Assembly (NCBI RefSeq): GCF_001434665.1 | Contig: NZ_AZDG01000018.1 | Coordinates: 1 to 50,681, forward strand | DNA from: Companilactobacillus tucceti DSM 20183 | Lineage (GTDB): Bacteria > Bacillota > Bacilli > Lactobacillales > Lactobacillaceae | Length of the DNA stretch: 50,681 bases | Reading direction: 5' to 3' | Shown: in pieces, positions 1 to 7,620 of the stretch | How the letters are laid out: every line of letters starts with the position of its first letter | Numbering within the stretch: the first letter of the stretch is position 1 | Notes under the pieces: generated by a model | What the model was told of the DNA's origin: nothing | The model's database searches: none | Seen by the model: only the letters and a program-made list of their open reading frames with translations | Translations under genes and position numbers: made by a program

Positions 1-54
1 GATACAAAAAAACTGGTATTGATTTTATTCATCAATACCAGAAAGTGTAGAACC
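1..54 (-). mobile_element. Left copy of 54-base inverted terminal sequence (possible IS end)
   Basis: These 54 bases recur, with one mismatch, as the reverse complement at 50598-50651. An 11-bp stem (12-22 with 30-40) followed on the minus strand by a T run looks like a leftward terminator. Two outward-facing copies at both window ends suggest the ends of an insertion sequence or other repeat at which an assembly broke. The IS identity is inferred; no transposase is visible. Confidence 0.4.
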
Positions 55-63
55 AAATTTATT

Positions 64-98
64 GGCTAGAAAACTTATAGTTTTCTAGCCTTTTTATT
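64..98 (+). terminator. Rho-independent terminator
   Basis: A perfect 12-bp stem (GGCTAGAAAACT / AGTTTTCTAGCC) with a TAT loop is followed by TTTTT. It would stop transcription entering from the left before the DUF2975 operon. Confidence 0.75.
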
Positions 99-110
99 TA
101 CTATCAATAA

Positions 111-145
111 TTAATTATCGATAATCGATAATTAAATGGTATAAT
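111..145 (+). promoter_or_regulatory. 25-bp palindromic operator overlapping a promoter
   Basis: Bases 111-135 form a perfect odd palindrome whose arms read TTAATTATCGAT and ATCGATAATTAA around a central A. An extended -10 element (TGGTATAAT, hexamer at 140-145) follows at once, so the palindrome covers the -35 region. This is the geometry of an autorepressed promoter; the XRE protein at 1134-1337 is the likely binder (inference). Confidence 0.6.
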
Positions 146-171
146 GATTTCAAAATATTAGGAGATCCCAT

Positions 172-648
172 ATGAAAAGAGAAACCATTTTTCTTCGTTT
201 AACAGTTTACATCATGGCCTTAATAATGGCAGCCATTTGCATTATTGTTATTCCACATCATCTTATTGGTGCTAATAATCTTATGCATAATACACTTTAT
301 AATTGGGTGTTTGGATCAGGTCTTTATTTTACAGCGTTATTATTTTTTATCATTTTGTACCAAGCTTTAAAGCTACTACATTTAATAGACAAAAATGAAG
401 CTTTCTCCAATTTATCAGTTAAAAACCTTAAAAATATAAAATTATCTGCCTATCTTGCCTTCTTAATTTATATTGTTGAATTACCATTTTTCTATCTTTT
501 CGCCGACAAAGATGATGCACCTGGAGTTGTCGTAATCGGTATAGTTTTTGCTGGTGCTGCTCTGGTTATTGCACTATTTGCCAGTATGCTACAAAAGCTT
601 TTAAGCCAAGCTATAAAAATAAAGTCAGAAAATGATTTGACCATTTAG
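172..648 (+). CDS. DUF2975 family membrane protein (copy 1)
   Basis: This 158-residue protein has four predicted membrane segments and the family feature LIDKNEAFS after the second one (about residues 71-79). DUF2975 proteins have no established biochemical role and are usually encoded directly before a small XRE repressor, as here. The start follows TAGGAG with good spacing. A paralogue begins 12 bases downstream, has the same length and shares the C-terminal pattern (ENDLTI here, ENELTI there), so the pair is a tandem duplication. Expression is probably controlled by the palindrome at 111-135. Confidence 0.85.
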   Translation: MKRETIFLRLTVYIMALIMAAICIIVIPHHLIGANNLMHNTLYNWVFGSGLYFTALLFFIILYQALKLLHLIDKNEAFSNLSVKNLKNIKLSAYLAFLIYIVELPFFYLFADKDDAPGVVVIGIVFAGAALVIALFASMLQKLLSQAIKIKSENDLTI

Positions 649-660
649 TAGGAGAAAACT

Positions 661-1137
661 ATGAAAAAATTAACAGTTTTTATGCGATTTTCACTCTGTT
701 TTTTGATATTCTTCTTAAGCATTATCTGTATCTTCATGTTTCCAGCTGTCATAATATTTATGAATCAAGTAAAAATAGATCCATTACTTACTATCATTTT
801 TGGAACAGGTACTTATACATCTGCCTTAGGCGCATATTTGATTATTTTCTTTACTTGGAGATTACTTTACCTCATCGATAAAAATCGTATTTTTTCAAAT
901 TCTGGCATATTTGCACTAAATAAAATAAAAAAAATAGCCTTTATAATAGCGGCCATTTACACATTATTAATTCCAAGTGTTACGGTAATGACTGACGCGG
1001 GATGCGCGCCTGGAGCATTTTTTGTAAATATTTTTCTAATTGGTCTAGGAGCAACTATTGGTGTATTTGCTAACATACTTGAAAAAATTTGTCTAAATGT
1101 TTTTAAATTTCAAATAGAAAACGAGTTAACAATATGA
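661..1137 (+). CDS. DUF2975 family membrane protein (copy 2)
   Basis: The second DUF2975 paralogue also has 158 residues, four hydrophobic segments and the motif LIDKNRIFS near residues 71-79. The start follows AGGAG. Its stop codon overlaps the start of the next gene (ATGA), which implies translational coupling with the XRE regulator. The two copies have diverged well beyond recent duplication: only scattered residues and the loop motif are shared, so they may form a heteromer or have separate roles (inference). Confidence 0.85.
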   Translation: MKKLTVFMRFSLCFLIFFLSIICIFMFPAVIIFMNQVKIDPLLTIIFGTGTYTSALGAYLIIFFTWRLLYLIDKNRIFSNSGIFALNKIKKIAFIIAAIYTLLIPSVTVMTDAGCAPGAFFVNIFLIGLGATIGVFANILEKICLNVFKFQIENELTI

Positions 1138-1337
1138 TTGTAATAAATTTAGATGTCATCTTAGCTAAAAGGAAAATGTCTTTAACTGAATTATCAGAAA
1201 AAGTGGTATTAACTATGGCCAATTTGTCCATTTTAAAAAATGGAAAGGCAAAAGCTGTCAGATTCTCCACCCTGTCTAAAATATGTGAAGTTTTAAACTG
1301 TCAACCTGGCGATATTTTGGAGTATCGAGTGGACTAA
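1134..1337 (+). CDS. Small XRE-family (Cro/CI, YozG-like) repressor
   Basis: The 67-residue protein is little more than one helix-turn-helix domain: LTELSEKVVLTMANLSILKN is the HTH core and LNCQPGDILEY is the usual end of this family. It overlaps the upstream DUF2975 gene by four bases. Such stand-alone Cro-like proteins typically repress their own DUF2975 operon; the perfect palindrome at 111-135 is the obvious candidate site. That link is inferred from position. Confidence 0.85.
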   Translation: MIVINLDVILAKRKMSLTELSEKVVLTMANLSILKNGKAKAVRFSTLSKICEVLNCQPGDILEYRVD

Positions 1338-1405
1338 CCAATTTTGTAGAATTTCTAACTTAATGGTAATATTCATTACACATACCAATTGAGGGGGAAT
1401 TTTTT

Positions 1406-1702
1406 ATGAAAAAATTGGTTCGCGATAAAATACCTGACATAGTTAAAGAAGATGGATCATTTGATATTTTATCAAACGATGACTACCGCACATCGCTACG
1501 AGAGAAATTAGTCGAAGAAGCAACCGAAGTAAAAGCTGCTAACTCTCGCGCTAATCTTGTCGAGGAATTAGGGGATCTCGAGGAAGTTTTACGCGCTATT
1601 TTAACTGACGCATCGATTACATATGAGGAAATGGATAGCATAAGACAATCTAAAATCATTCAACGAGGCAAGTTTGATAAGAAAATTGCCATGAGTATAT
1701 AA
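1406..1702 (+). CDS. MazG-like / PRA-PH-like nucleotide pyrophosphohydrolase
   Basis: The 98-residue protein starts with KKLVRDKIPDIV and carries EKLVEEATEV (about residues 33-42) and LVEELGDLEEVL (about 51-62). These acidic EExxE and ExxD helices bind magnesium in the all-alpha MazG/HisE-like house-cleaning NTP pyrophosphatases. It is the length usual for the small 'phosphoribosyl-ATP pyrophosphohydrolase-like' members. No his genes are nearby, so removal of aberrant nucleotides is more likely than histidine synthesis. It has its own GAGGGGG ribosome site and a strong terminator. Confidence 0.8.
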   Translation: MKKLVRDKIPDIVKEDGSFDILSNDDYRTSLREKLVEEATEVKAANSRANLVEELGDLEEVLRAILTDASITYEEMDSIRQSKIIQRGKFDKKIAMSI

Positions 1703-1704
1703 AA

Positions 1705-1738
1705 AATAGGACCTAAGACTGAGTCTTAGGTCCTATTT
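1705..1738 (+). terminator. Strong rho-independent terminator
   Basis: A 15-bp stem (ATAGGACCTAAGACT / AGTCTTAGGTCCTAT) with a one-base G centre directly follows the MazG-like gene. Confidence 0.8.
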
Positions 1739-2023
1739 GGCACAAGGTATTGAAAAACAGCACATCTTTAAAGATAGAATTATGAAATTATAAATTTATG
1801 GTGTGTAAGATATTAGATGCGGGTGATGCGCTGTTTATTAATACCATAATCAGAAAAGAGAAAGTGATTTTAGAGCCGGTGTTACCCAATGAGAAAATTT
1901 TCATACCTTGCTTGTCAAAAGATATGAGCGCTTCCATTGCCCTGCCCTATATATATACAATAAATCTATATATAGTTTTATACAATTTACAAATTTACCA
2001 ATTTGTAAAAAATGATAAATTAT
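1739..2023. other. Gene-poor stretch with a weak 78-codon ORF and a palindrome
   Basis: The only open frame (1798-2034, +) has no ribosome site and no family resemblance I recognise, and its end runs into the convergent TetR gene. Its first two thirds are visibly richer in G and C than the flanks, as in an eroded gene remnant. Bases 1987-2010 hold an inverted repeat (TTTACAAAT / AATTTGTAAA) that could end the TetR transcript. I see nothing else here. Confidence 0.35.
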
Positions 2024-2578
2024 TTAAGACTTAACGTATTTTTCTAAATCACTTCGGAAATTACCTTTCAGTAATATTCCAATATTCTTTGATATTTCTT
2101 CTGGATCAGCTTTCATATCGTCTTTGATCCATTCAACGATAGTGGCAATGAAAGCTAAACTATAAAAATGTGCGACAAAACTTTTGTCTTCTTGACTAAC
2201 ATTTAGTCCATAGGATTGTTTTTCGACAACTGTTATCACATAGTTATTAATTATTTTATAGATATACTTAACCAATATATCTCGGTTCTCAGATCGTTGC
2301 ATATTGTTCACTAGTAATGAATTTTCTTTAATTGCCAGCATCAACTTGTATAGACCTTTTTGCCAGTGATCATAATCACAGTTATCATGGAGTGATTCCT
2401 TGATAGCCTGCAGACATGTCCATTCGACTAGCTCATACATATCACCAAAATGGTTATAAAATGTTTGTCTAGTTAATCCACATTCATCAACGACGTTTTT
2501 CACCGTGATTTTATTGAATGGCTTGGTTTTAAGGATACTCATTAATGCATTAGCTAAAGACGCCTTTGTTGTATTCAT
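2024..2578 (-). CDS. TetR/AcrR family regulator (DhaS-like)
   Basis: The 184-residue protein has an N-terminal TetR helix-turn-helix (about residues 9-50, with KITVKNVVDECGLTRQTFYN) and an all-helical C-terminal domain of the TetR_C_8/DhaS type. It is transcribed away from the DUF1304 gene at 2757. The 178-base region between them contains CAATTT-5-AAATTG at 2656-2672 and is the natural operator region, so the likely target is the DUF1304 gene and itself. The ligand cannot be told from the sequence. Confidence 0.85.
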   Translation of the reverse strand: MNTTKASLANALMSILKTKPFNKITVKNVVDECGLTRQTFYNHFGDMYELVEWTCLQAIKESLHDNCDYDHWQKGLYKLMLAIKENSLLVNNMQRSENRDILVKYIYKIINNYVITVVEKQSYGLNVSQEDKSFVAHFYSLAFIATIVEWIKDDMKADPEEISKNIGILLKGNFRSDLEKYVKS

Positions 2579-2655
2579 GATATTATCCCCTGCAGAGTTT
2601 ATTTATAGGAAACCTTCTCAAAGATAAGAATATCATAATTTTATTTGTTAAAAAA

Positions 2656-2672
2656 CAATTTTCTACAAATTG
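2656..2672. promoter_or_regulatory. Candidate TetR operator
   Basis: The inverted repeat CAATTT-TCTAC-AAATTG lies in the divergent region between the TetR gene and the DUF1304 gene and is followed by TATACA at 2674-2679. Assignment to this TetR protein is positional inference. Confidence 0.4.
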
Positions 2673-2756
2673 GTATACATTGAAAAATCAAGGAATTATT
2701 GTATCAATTCACAAAACAGTTTAAGATATTAATTATATTTAAAGGAGATATTCAAT

Positions 2757-3125
2757 ATGGAAATATTGACACTTTTTATAGTAGCGTTAGTTGCTGTTGA
2801 ACATATCGGCATTGCGGTACTTGAAATTTTTGCTCCAGCAAAAACACAGGCTGAAGCTTTTGATATGCCATTAGACTTCGTTAAACAAAAAAATGCGCAA
2901 ATTGCTTTATCTAATCAAGGAATTTATAACGGAATGCTAGGTATTCTCATTTTGGCTATGATTCTCTTATTTACTGGAGCAGTTTTAAAGACTATTTTAA
3001 TTTTATTGATGGCCTATATCATTATCGTTGCAGTGTATGGTGCATTTACTGCAACTAAAAAAATCCTGTTCTTACAAGGATTACCTGCACTTATCGCTCT
3101 AGTTCTAGTTGCAATTTTCTACTAG
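2757..3125 (+). CDS. DUF1304 family membrane protein
   Basis: The 122-residue protein has four membrane segments. The early VEHIGIAVLEIF and the later LSNQGIYNGML are hallmarks of DUF1304. The role of the family is unknown; in firmicutes it often sits beside a TetR-family regulator, as it does here. The start is set by AAAGGAG seven bases upstream. Confidence 0.85.
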   Translation: MEILTLFIVALVAVEHIGIAVLEIFAPAKTQAEAFDMPLDFVKQKNAQIALSNQGIYNGMLGILILAMILLFTGAVLKTILILLMAYIIIVAVYGAFTATKKILFLQGLPALIALVLVAIFY

Positions 3126-3155
3126 AAACTTTTATTACAGAAATGGGTACTTTCA

Positions 3156-4763
3156 ATGAAAAAAGATTCACTACTTAAGAGTTCGCTCTGGATTTCGATC
3201 AGCGGAATTTTTTCAAGAATTTTAGCAGTTGTTTATATCATTCCATGGAATATTTGGATTGGTCCACTTGCACTAGGTGCCGCCAATGCCCTATACGGAA
3301 AGGTCTATAACATCTACAACTTATTCTTGATCATAGCTACAGCGGGGATCCCGTCTGCTATATCAAAAGAAGTCGCAGCTCACAATGCATTAGGTCGTTA
3401 TGATCAAAGTGAAAAATTACTAAAAAAATATACTCTATACATGACCTTAGTTGGTATAGTTCTAGCCGGATTTATGTTCTTTGGAGCAAAGTATGTGGCA
3501 ATTATTTTCGCAGCTGGTGACATGCGTGTCATTACTCCAACAAAATACTTAAGTATAGCTATTTTAATAATTCCTGCTTTAGGAATTATGCGTGGTTACA
3601 TTCAGGGATATGCCTTTATTTCATTTTCGGCCTTCTCACAAGTAATTGAACAAATTGCACGTGTTGCCTACATGCTTTATGCAACATACACTATTATGGT
3701 CCTACAAAAAGGCAGCTACATGAGTGCTGTTAATCAGTCTACCTTTGCTTCATTTATTGGAGCCACTTTAGCCTATGCCTTTTTGATCTGGATGAGACAT
3801 CGTGTGCGTAAATCAATACCTGCAGAAGATGTTAAAACGGCTGCTGAAGTGCCTGATAGTCAATTAACTAAAGTGAATTTTGGCTCAATGTTAAAATCAG
3901 CAATTCCATTTTTACTAGTTGATACAATAATGACTGTCTTACAACTTTTTGATCAAACTAGTTTTGTTTGGATATATCAAAACGTTATTCACGCTAGTCA
4001 ACGTACCGTTGATAACTTATATGCTATGTTTGGATTCCAGGCAAATAAGCTGATCATGGTTTTGGTATCACTAGCTATCTCTGTTTCAGCAACGATTATT
4101 CCTGCGCTATCTGCACTAATAAGTCGTAAAGCTAAACAAAAGGATATTCAAAAATTATTAAGAAACATTGTTCAATTTACAATTTTCATCATCTTACCGG
4201 CAGCATTCGGTATGATTGGAATTGGTAGTCAACTTTGGACAGTTTTCTACGGAACGGATACTTTAGGTACACAAATATTGATAGTGTCTTGTGCGGAAGC
4301 ATTTTTCTATTGTATTTTTATGATTTTGGAAAATGTTTTACAAGTAGACGGACGAACTAAAACTTCAATGATCTACTTGGCACTAGCATATCTAATAAAG
4401 GTCATTCTTCAATATCCTTTAACTATTTATATGGGAGCCTTTGGACCTGTCGTAGCCACAACTGTTGCCTTCATGATCATGGGACATTTTGCATTTAGGC
4501 TTATTAATAAGCAGTATAGTATCGTAGATAAAACGCTGGCTATTAAGTTGCTAAAGATTGTTTTCGATTCTGTTGTTATGTTGATCGTCGTTTATGGAGC
4601 AGATTTCCTACTAACTCAATTTATCAACAGCAACACTAAAATTGGAGCTACAATAATCATTGTAATTTGTGCCATTTTAGGTATTATCGTATATGGATTC
4701 TTAGTATATAAAGATGGTTCTCTTAAAGTTATCAAAGAAATTCGTGGAACAGAAATATATTAA
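3156..4763 (+). CDS. MOP-superfamily flippase, YtgP/MurJ-like
   Basis: The 535-residue integral membrane protein has about 14 hydrophobic segments. It begins SLLKSSLWISISGIFSRIL, the usual N-terminus of the SpoVB/YtgP branch of the polysaccharide-biosynthesis flippases. YtgP members in streptococci and lactobacilli translocate lipid II for peptidoglycan synthesis, and that is the most likely role; export of another lipid-linked glycan is possible. The ribosome site is weak, but the gene follows DUF1304 by 30 bases. A terminator follows at 4765. Confidence 0.85.
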   Translation: MKKDSLLKSSLWISISGIFSRILAVVYIIPWNIWIGPLALGAANALYGKVYNIYNLFLIIATAGIPSAISKEVAAHNALGRYDQSEKLLKKYTLYMTLVGIVLAGFMFFGAKYVAIIFAAGDMRVITPTKYLSIAILIIPALGIMRGYIQGYAFISFSAFSQVIEQIARVAYMLYATYTIMVLQKGSYMSAVNQSTFASFIGATLAYAFLIWMRHRVRKSIPAEDVKTAAEVPDSQLTKVNFGSMLKSAIPFLLVDTIMTVLQLFDQTSFVWIYQNVIHASQRTVDNLYAMFGFQANKLIMVLVSLAISVSATIIPALSALISRKAKQKDIQKLLRNIVQFTIFIILPAAFGMIGIGSQLWTVFYGTDTLGTQILIVSCAEAFFYCIFMILENVLQVDGRTKTSMIYLALAYLIKVILQYPLTIYMGAFGPVVATTVAFMIMGHFAFRLINKQYSIVDKTLAIKLLKIVFDSVVMLIVVYGADFLLTQFINSNTKIGATIIIVICAILGIIVYGFLVYKDGSLKVIKEIRGTEIY

Positions 4764-4764
4764 A

Positions 4765-4790
4765 AATAAGCCTTACGGCTTATTTTTTTT
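4765..4790 (+). terminator. Rho-independent terminator
   Basis: The stem ATAAGCC / GGCTTAT is followed by eight T residues directly after the flippase gene. Confidence 0.8.
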
Positions 4791-4802
4791 CGTTATAACG
4801 AA
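4789..4802. promoter_or_regulatory. 14-bp perfect palindrome upstream of an XRE gene
   Basis: TTCGTTATAACGAA starts at the T tail of the flippase terminator and lies 72 bases before the XRE gene at 4875. It could be that regulator's operator; no promoter elements are convincing enough to confirm it. Confidence 0.3.
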
Positions 4803-4874
4803 TGGAAATGATTTTCTATAGCAAATTTGAATTTATTTATGTAAATTAAAAGTAAATATATTTAGGAGATACTC

Positions 4875-5393
4875 ATGGAAATAAGCGATTTATTAAAAAA
4901 TAAACGTAAAGAAATGAATCTTACTCAAGAAGAACTGGCCAAATCTCTTTATGTTTCAAAACGATCCATTACTAATTGGGAAACTGGTAAAAATACTCCT
5001 GATATCGATAGTCTAATACGTTTAGCAAAATTATATGACATTTCCTTAGATGACTTATTACTGAATAATTCTATAGTTGTTAGTAACATCAAAAAACAAA
5101 TTCAACTTAAAACAATGCACAAATATTTAATGTGCACTTTCGTAACATTCTTAGCGTTCTTTTTTATAATTTCTACTACTGGATTATACGGAGATTTGGC
5201 TAAACCTGTTTATTATTCTGCCTTGATTGGCGGAGGTAGTAATGTATTTGCAATAATATATTTTTTAGATAAAATTAACAAATTAGAAAATAAATCTGAA
5301 AGTGATTTAATTAAAAGTACCGTTAAATGGATTTTGGGAGGAATAATTATGGTTATCATCAGTATTATTATGATAATTATGGTTAAATACTAA
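4875..5393 (+). CDS. XRE-family regulator with C-terminal membrane segments
   Basis: Residues 1-60 form a classical HTH_3 domain (LTQEELAKSLYVSKRSITNW). After a short linker come three hydrophobic segments (about 78-97, 108-130 and 145-170), so this 172-residue protein is a membrane-tethered DNA-binding protein. Such one-component regulators are common in lactobacilli and presumably sense membrane or envelope state. The start follows TTAGGAG. Targets are unknown; it precedes the broken fructokinase gene by 21 bases and may have been cotranscribed with it. Confidence 0.85.
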   Translation: MEISDLLKNKRKEMNLTQEELAKSLYVSKRSITNWETGKNTPDIDSLIRLAKLYDISLDDLLLNNSIVVSNIKKQIQLKTMHKYLMCTFVTFLAFFFIISTTGLYGDLAKPVYYSALIGGGSNVFAIIYFLDKINKLENKSESDLIKSTVKWILGGIIMVIISIIMIIMVKY

Positions 5394-5414
5394 AATACAA
5401 GGAGGAAACATTTT

Positions 5415-6287
5415 ATGTTAGTTGGTAGTATCGAAGCAGGTGGAACGAAATTTGTTTGTGCAGTTGGTGATGAAGACTATCGAATAAAAGATAGTGTTCA
5501 TTTTCCAACAACTACACCTGAAGAAACTTTACAAAAATCAATTGATTACTTTAAAAAATTTGATATCGAGGCATTAGGAATAGCGTCATTTGGACCTATA
5601 GAATTACGAAAAAGCTCACCAAAATATGGTTTCATAACATAAACTCCCAAACCTGGGTGGAAAGATACTGATTTCATCGGCACTCTTAAAAAAGAACTGG
5701 ATGTTCCTATGTTTTGGACAACTGATGTTAATGGATCAGCTTATGGTGAATATGTTATGTCCACTTTATCCAATGAGAAAATCGACTCCCTAGTTTATTA
5801 CACAATAGGAACTGGCGTCGGAGCTGGTGCAATTTCTGAGGGTAAATTTGTTGGTAGTATGGGACACCCTGAAATGGGACATGTATTATTGAAACGTCAT
5901 CCCGATGATTTAAACTTCAAGGGAATTTGTCCTTTTCACGGTGATTGTTTAGAAGGTCTGGTTGCTGGTCCAACGTTTGATGCTAGATTAGGTAAACCTG
6001 GTAAAGACGTGCCTCTATCCGATCACACATGGGATATTATGGCCTATTACGTGGCTCAAGCTGCTCTTCAAGCAACCTTGATACTCCGTCCAGAAAAAAT
6101 AGTCTTTGGCGGTGGAGTTGTCAGTGAAGAATTTTTAGTAAAAGTTCGTACACAATTTAAAGAATTATTGAATAATTACGTTGAAGTTCCAGATTTAGAT
6201 AAATACATTACGATGCCATTAGTTAAAAATAATGGATCCGCAACTCTTGGCGATTTTGCTTTAGCAATTCGTGAAATGCAAGTATAA
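5415..6287 (+). pseudogene. ROK-family fructokinase, interrupted by one nonsense codon
   Basis: The reading frame is continuous from 5415 to 6287 except for TAA at 5640-5642, between KYGFIT and TPKPGW. In intact fructokinases this place reads about YGYIT(S/T)TPKPGW, so a single base change such as TCA to TAA explains the break. The first part holds the sugar-kinase start (GSIEAGGTKFVCAVGD). The second holds GTGVGAGAI, the zinc-binding region with GHPEMGHVLLKRH and CPFHGDCLEG, and the C-terminal kinase half. Neither part alone could form the ATP/sugar site. The rest shows no decay, so the mutation is recent or a sequencing error. Confidence 0.85.
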
Positions 6288-6292
6288 GGAAA

Positions 6293-6328
6293 AAAGGAGA
6301 CTATGCCATATGGCACAGTCTCCTTTTC
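6293..6328 (+). terminator. Terminator hairpin (H1) of composite repeat A
   Basis: AAGGAGACT and AGTCTCCTT pair around a centre containing CATATG, followed by TTTTC. It ends the fructokinase transcript and is the short hairpin of the composite repeat that continues at 6345. Confidence 0.7.
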
Positions 6329-6344
6329 ATATTTTTCAATGTTT

Positions 6345-6470
6345 ATAGCCTAAACGTGTCACAAAAGGCTGCAACCTCCACATAGCCACGAACCACAAAT
6401 GATTGATGGTGCCAATCATTCGTGGCTCTAGGCTATGTTCCGGTGGCAGACCGCCTTTTGTGGCACTCTT
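6345..6470 (-). repeat. Composite hairpin repeat, copy A
   Basis: About 125 bases related to copies at 9124, 15590, 35497 and 50435. Outer arms GTGTCACAAAAGGC and GCCTTTTGTGGCAC pair, and a central stem (AATGATTG / CAATCATT region) forms a long hairpin. It lies between two convergent genes. 'Minus' here means opposite to the orientation of copy E. Confidence 0.8.
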
Positions 6471-6474
6471 TTAA

Positions 6475-7038
6475 TTAATAAACTCTATAAGCAGAATATT
6501 CTTCATTATTAAACGTCAATTTGTCGCCATTTAATGTACAGTATCTGATCCAAGATGCATTGTATCCTTCATCTGAATATAATGCTATTTCGATTTGATC
6601 TCCCCCGTATGGATTAAATTCGAAAGTTCCTTCTGTGGTCTTACCATTCTTAGTAATAGATACATTACCTTTTCTATTATGACCATTCGACATGAAAGTA
6701 TAACTCGTACCATCTTCTGCTTGCCACTTACCAAACAAATCATCTATAGATACAGACCAAGATTCTGGCTCATAATCTACGGAAAATGCTCTGACAAATT
6801 CATTGGTAGAAACTTGGTACATCAAAGAGCCATTAATAACTCTAAAATATCCAACTCTCCATGGTGTATTTGCGGCAAGTGCCCTATTCATAACTAAGTC
6901 ACCTTGTTTGTTATACATACGTGTCAATATTCTAGTAGTTGTAACCCCACCAGCAGACACATCATTAACATTACTTACAGCAGCAAATGAAACTGCAGCA
7001 AATCCTGCTACTAAAAGACTTTTTAGTAGTTTTTTCAT
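6475..7038 (-). CDS. Secreted SLAP-like surface protein with C-terminal beta-rich domain
   Basis: I place the start at 7038 because GGGGGA stands seven bases upstream and the protein then begins MKKLLKSLL, a standard signal peptide of about 30 residues (cleavage near VSAG). The 187-residue product next has a segment (TRILTRMYNKQG to FVRAFSVDYEP) like the lactobacillar SLAP surface-layer attachment domain. It then has a domain with GKWQAEDG, GDQIEIALY, W and LNGDKLTF. That last pattern resembles the end of the protein at 22593-23693. Non-covalent attachment to the wall is likely. It is a monocistronic gene. Confidence 0.7.
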   Translation of the reverse strand: MKKLLKSLLVAGFAAVSFAAVSNVNDVSAGGVTTTRILTRMYNKQGDLVMNRALAANTPWRVGYFRVINGSLMYQVSTNEFVRAFSVDYEPESWSVSIDDLFGKWQAEDGTSYTFMSNGHNRKGNVSITKNGKTTEGTFEFNPYGGDQIEIALYSDEGYNASWIRYCTLNGDKLTFNNEEYSAYRVY

Positions 7039-7141
7039 AAATAAATCCCCCATATTCCTCATTTATACTTCTTTAAATATATGATAAAACATACCCTTAT
7101 TCAATAATTGTTTTTATTGTCAGCAATAAATTCCATATAAA

Positions 7142-7169
7142 AAACGCACTACCAAAGTAGCACGTTCTT
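7142..7169 (-). terminator. Terminator after the AdcC-AdcB-GtrA genes
   Basis: On the minus strand AACGTGCTAC-TTTG-GTAGTGCGTT is followed by TTTTT, just after the GtrA gene. Confidence 0.6.
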
Positions 7170-7180
7170 TTATACGAAAT

Positions 7181-7603
7181 TTACTTTCCGTCCAATTTTT
7201 CTTTTTTTCTAAAAATAATAAACTTACTAAAAATATAGTTCAAGATGACCACGACCACATTTGCAATGAATTTAACGATCAAATCATTCATATGCAGCAA
7301 TGACACACCTATCGTCATTGTTCCTTGATCGATCACCCATGATCCACCACGGAATAAGAAAAACGATCCCATCTCTATCAAAAAAGCCTTCATTGTATCA
7401 GTATGCGAGTCGAATACCCACAACTTATTAGTGACATATGCGAACACAACTGATAAGAAATATGCGATCACATTAGCAATTTGATAGTTTAGACCAGTGA
7501 CATAATTAAAAAACCAAAATCCTACAATATTAACAACTGTTGTTAAAACACCAAAAAACAAATAAGGTATTGTATCTTTATATTTATTCCATAATTCTTC
7601 CAT
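7181..7603 (-). CDS. GtrA-like membrane protein
   Basis: The protein (140 residues from the ATG at 7603) has four membrane segments and the GtrA signature (YLFFGVLTTVVN near the start, FSKFIIFRKK at the end). GtrA/DPMS-associated proteins help move polyprenyl-linked sugars for wall or teichoic acid glycosylation. A longer start (TTG at 7639) would overlap less likely sequence. AGGAG stands 14 bases before the ATG, which is long, so the start is not certain. It lies 17 bases after the metal permease gene and appears to share its transcript, though no functional link is known. Confidence 0.75.
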   Translation of the reverse strand: MEELWNKYKDTIPYLFFGVLTTVVNIVGFWFFNYVTGLNYQIANVIAYFLSVVFAYVTNKLWVFDSHTDTMKAFLIEMGSFFLFRGGSWVIDQGTMTIGVSLLHMNDLIVKFIANVVVVILNYIFSKFIIFRKKEKLDGK

Positions 7604-7620
7604 AGTTATTCTCAGTTCTC

